Assembly: GCA_949130485.1 (NCBI GenBank)
Contig: OX422199.1
Location: 3,954,402-4,018,401 of the forward strand
DNA: 64,000 bases
Direction of reading: 5' to 3'
DNA from: Agelas oroides
Taxonomy: Eukaryota > Porifera > Demospongiae > Agelasida > Agelasidae
The position numbers and the translations under genes were made by a program. The notes beneath the pieces were generated by a model. The model was not told the origin of the DNA. It made no database searches and worked only from the letters and a program-made list of their open reading frames with translations. This document shows, piece by piece, positions 62,821 to 64,000 of this stretch (the first letter of the stretch is position 1; every line of letters starts with the position of its first letter).

Positions 62821-63414
62821 GACTTAAAAAACATTAAAAATGTAAAAAGATGTAGGGATGGCATGCCAAAAAGTATGCAAACAAGGTAGGGATGATAGCA
62901 TAAAAGCAAAGGTCAACATATTGGCAAAGCCCCATCCCTACATCTTTTTCACACTACAGTTGATGCAATGCTGCTAGACCATATTAGCTTTGTCCCTGAG
63001 CCAACATGTGGGAGAAGGAATGTGGCCTGGGGACGAGGTTAAAACCATGCCATGTACTTTAACGACACTATCATAAGTCTGCAGTCTACTCCAACTCACT
63101 GCTTAAGTTGTTGAAGAGGTTCCGTATAACATAATGCTACCAAGAGGGTCATACTAGCCTCATTACCAGGCCATGTGGGAGGAGGAGGTGGCCTGAGAAC
63201 GAGGCTACACCCATGAACTGCCAGTAATAAAGGTTGTGAACTTGTGGTACGTTTTAGGAAGACCCCCATGCACTAACTGTAGTGTGAAAAAGATGTAGGG
63301 ATGGGGCTTTGCCAATATGTTGACCATTGCTTTCATGCATTATCCCTACCTTGTTTGCATACTTTTTGGCATGCCATCCCTACATCTTTTTACATTTTTA
63401 TTGTTTTTTAAGTC
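62821..63414. repeat. Large inverted repeat, arms about 140 bp
   Basis: Arms 62821-62961 and 63275-63414 share AAAAAGATGTAGGGATGG, GCAAACAAGGTAGGGAT and CAACATATTGGCAAAGCCCC. The loop contains two short TAGCCTCG-type fragments (near 63015-63040 and 63154-63205). Confidence 0.9.
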
Positions 63415-63875
63415 TTTAGTAGACTTAGCATCTTCGTTAAGCGCAAACGACGCACGCTTTAGCACTTCTCAACGACATTGGGGGCTTACCGGCCTGTTCT
63501 GTGTGGACACGCGTATGTGCGCAGAAACAACCAGTTTTAGTACCTTCAGTCGGCAATATACTTCCATGCACGTCGTTTTGCCTGTATTTCATGCCTTAGA
63601 CTGGTGGAAATCACTCAACGTTGTACTTAGAAAAGTGTGCACTAACAACTTAATGCACACTTAAGTGTACATTAAGCGATTTAATGCACTGTCACCTGAC
63701 CAAATTCTAAACACCTGATTGGCTGAAGGTCACATGATCAGCAATAAGTTTTAGTTATAGTTCTCAGTTTAGAAAAAAATTTTAGCTGTAGTTTTGGTTA
63801 ACTAAATTTTAAAAAGGCCATACTAAAATGCATTTAGTTAAAGTTATAGTTAACTAAAACAACACTGTAAAAGAC

Positions 63876-64000
63876 AACATTATTTCTCAATCTAGTCTCT
63901 GTTGCATATAATCTTAATGTTTTCATTGGAACTACAAAAACGTCCCAAGAATAAATTCAAGGTCAGCTTAGTGATTCATTGAGATATCAAACAAAGCTCG
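63876..64000. other. Sequence right of the hAT element
   Basis: No exon of ROCO-2 is recognisable in the last 125 bp; its 5' exons, if any, are outside the window. Confidence 0.4.

Larger units (their letters stand above)
60305..62830. repeat. Dispersed repeat, copy 2, interrupted by two insertions
   Basis: Homologous to 40653-41503 from the AGAGTCGGTAGACTCT hairpin to ACAAGACTTAAAAAACAT. It is split by the element at 60839-61697 and by H8 at 61983-62701. It also contains about 100 bp near 60625-60720 that are absent from copy 1. Confidence 0.85.
59657..63867. mobile_element. hAT-like composite element, 4.2 kb, with 8-bp TSD
   Basis: Outer TIRs CAGTGTTGTTTTAGT and ACTAAAACAACACTG; inverted homology continues inward through TTTAGTTA-rich DNA to CACCTGATTGGCTGAAGGTC (63713-63732), which pairs with about 59896-59915. 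Exact 8-bp flanks TAAAAGAC (59649-59656, 63868-63875). CAG...CTG ends with an 8-bp duplication fit hAT. Inside are repeat copy 2, two nested TAGCCTCG MITEs, Helitron-like copy H8 and a 140-bp-arm inverted repeat. An ORF (59865-60161, WLEKAIVRRVITSLGKQKGR) may be a cargo or transposase exon; I do not recognise it. Confidence 0.85.

Overview
This is a eukaryotic, metazoan window, most likely from a sponge (demosponge). The evidence is spliced genes with GT/AG introns, CBP/p300 TAZ and KIX domains, two ROC-COR-Death genes of a kind expanded in basal animals, Helitron-like proteins with 23-residue Arg/Glu repeats next to a DUF6570-like domain, a Ginger-type cut-and-paste transposon, and dense MITEs and (GT)n microsatellites. 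The species assignment is inference. No prokaryotic signals (operons, RBS, CRISPR) are present.

Layout. 1-3.3 kb: a decayed LINE with an open reverse transcriptase ORF. 3.5-8.2 kb: a head-to-tail cluster of Helitron-like copies. 10.6-12.2 kb (-): an intronless cytochrome P450, probably a CYP710/CYP61-type sterol C-22 desaturase. 13-15.5 kb: LINE debris with two perfect palindromes, then a pogo-like MITE. 16.2-21.4 kb (+): exons of a KANSL2/INO80D-type zinc-finger gene, then dispersed DNAJC9-like exons. 21.5-31.2 kb (-): a chain of twelve exons encoding TAZ1, KIX, a SAM/Pointed domain, ROC, COR and Death. Every junction, including KIX to SAM, is in phase, so this is either two adjacent genes or one novel fusion. 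32.2-33.7 kb: minisatellite, palindrome and a decayed recombinase-like gene. 36 kb (-): a SWIM zinc-finger exon. 37-42 kb: Helitron-like copy, MITEs, telomere-like repeats. 42.3-45.5 kb (-): a Ginger1-type element with TIRs and a 4-bp target duplication. 45.6-47.9 kb (+): a short gene with a CBP-like N-terminus and a TAZ2 domain. 48.2-49.5 kb: Helitron-like copy and a 27-bp minisatellite. 54.3-59.4 kb (-): a second ROC-COR gene with two Death domains. 59.7-63.9 kb: a 4.2-kb hAT-like element with 8-bp target duplications, carrying nested insertions.

How the parts relate. The host genes point to transcriptional co-activation (TAZ, KIX, C3Hc3H), death-fold/GTPase signalling (ROC-COR-Death) and sterol metabolism. 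Most remaining DNA is mobile. Three TIR families leave 9-bp target duplications, and one duplicated segment (40.65-41.50 kb versus 60.3-62.8 kb) supplies empty sites proving insertion of both a TIR element and a Helitron-like element. Exon boundaries were worked out by hand from splice motifs, reading phase and domain continuity; none has transcript support here.
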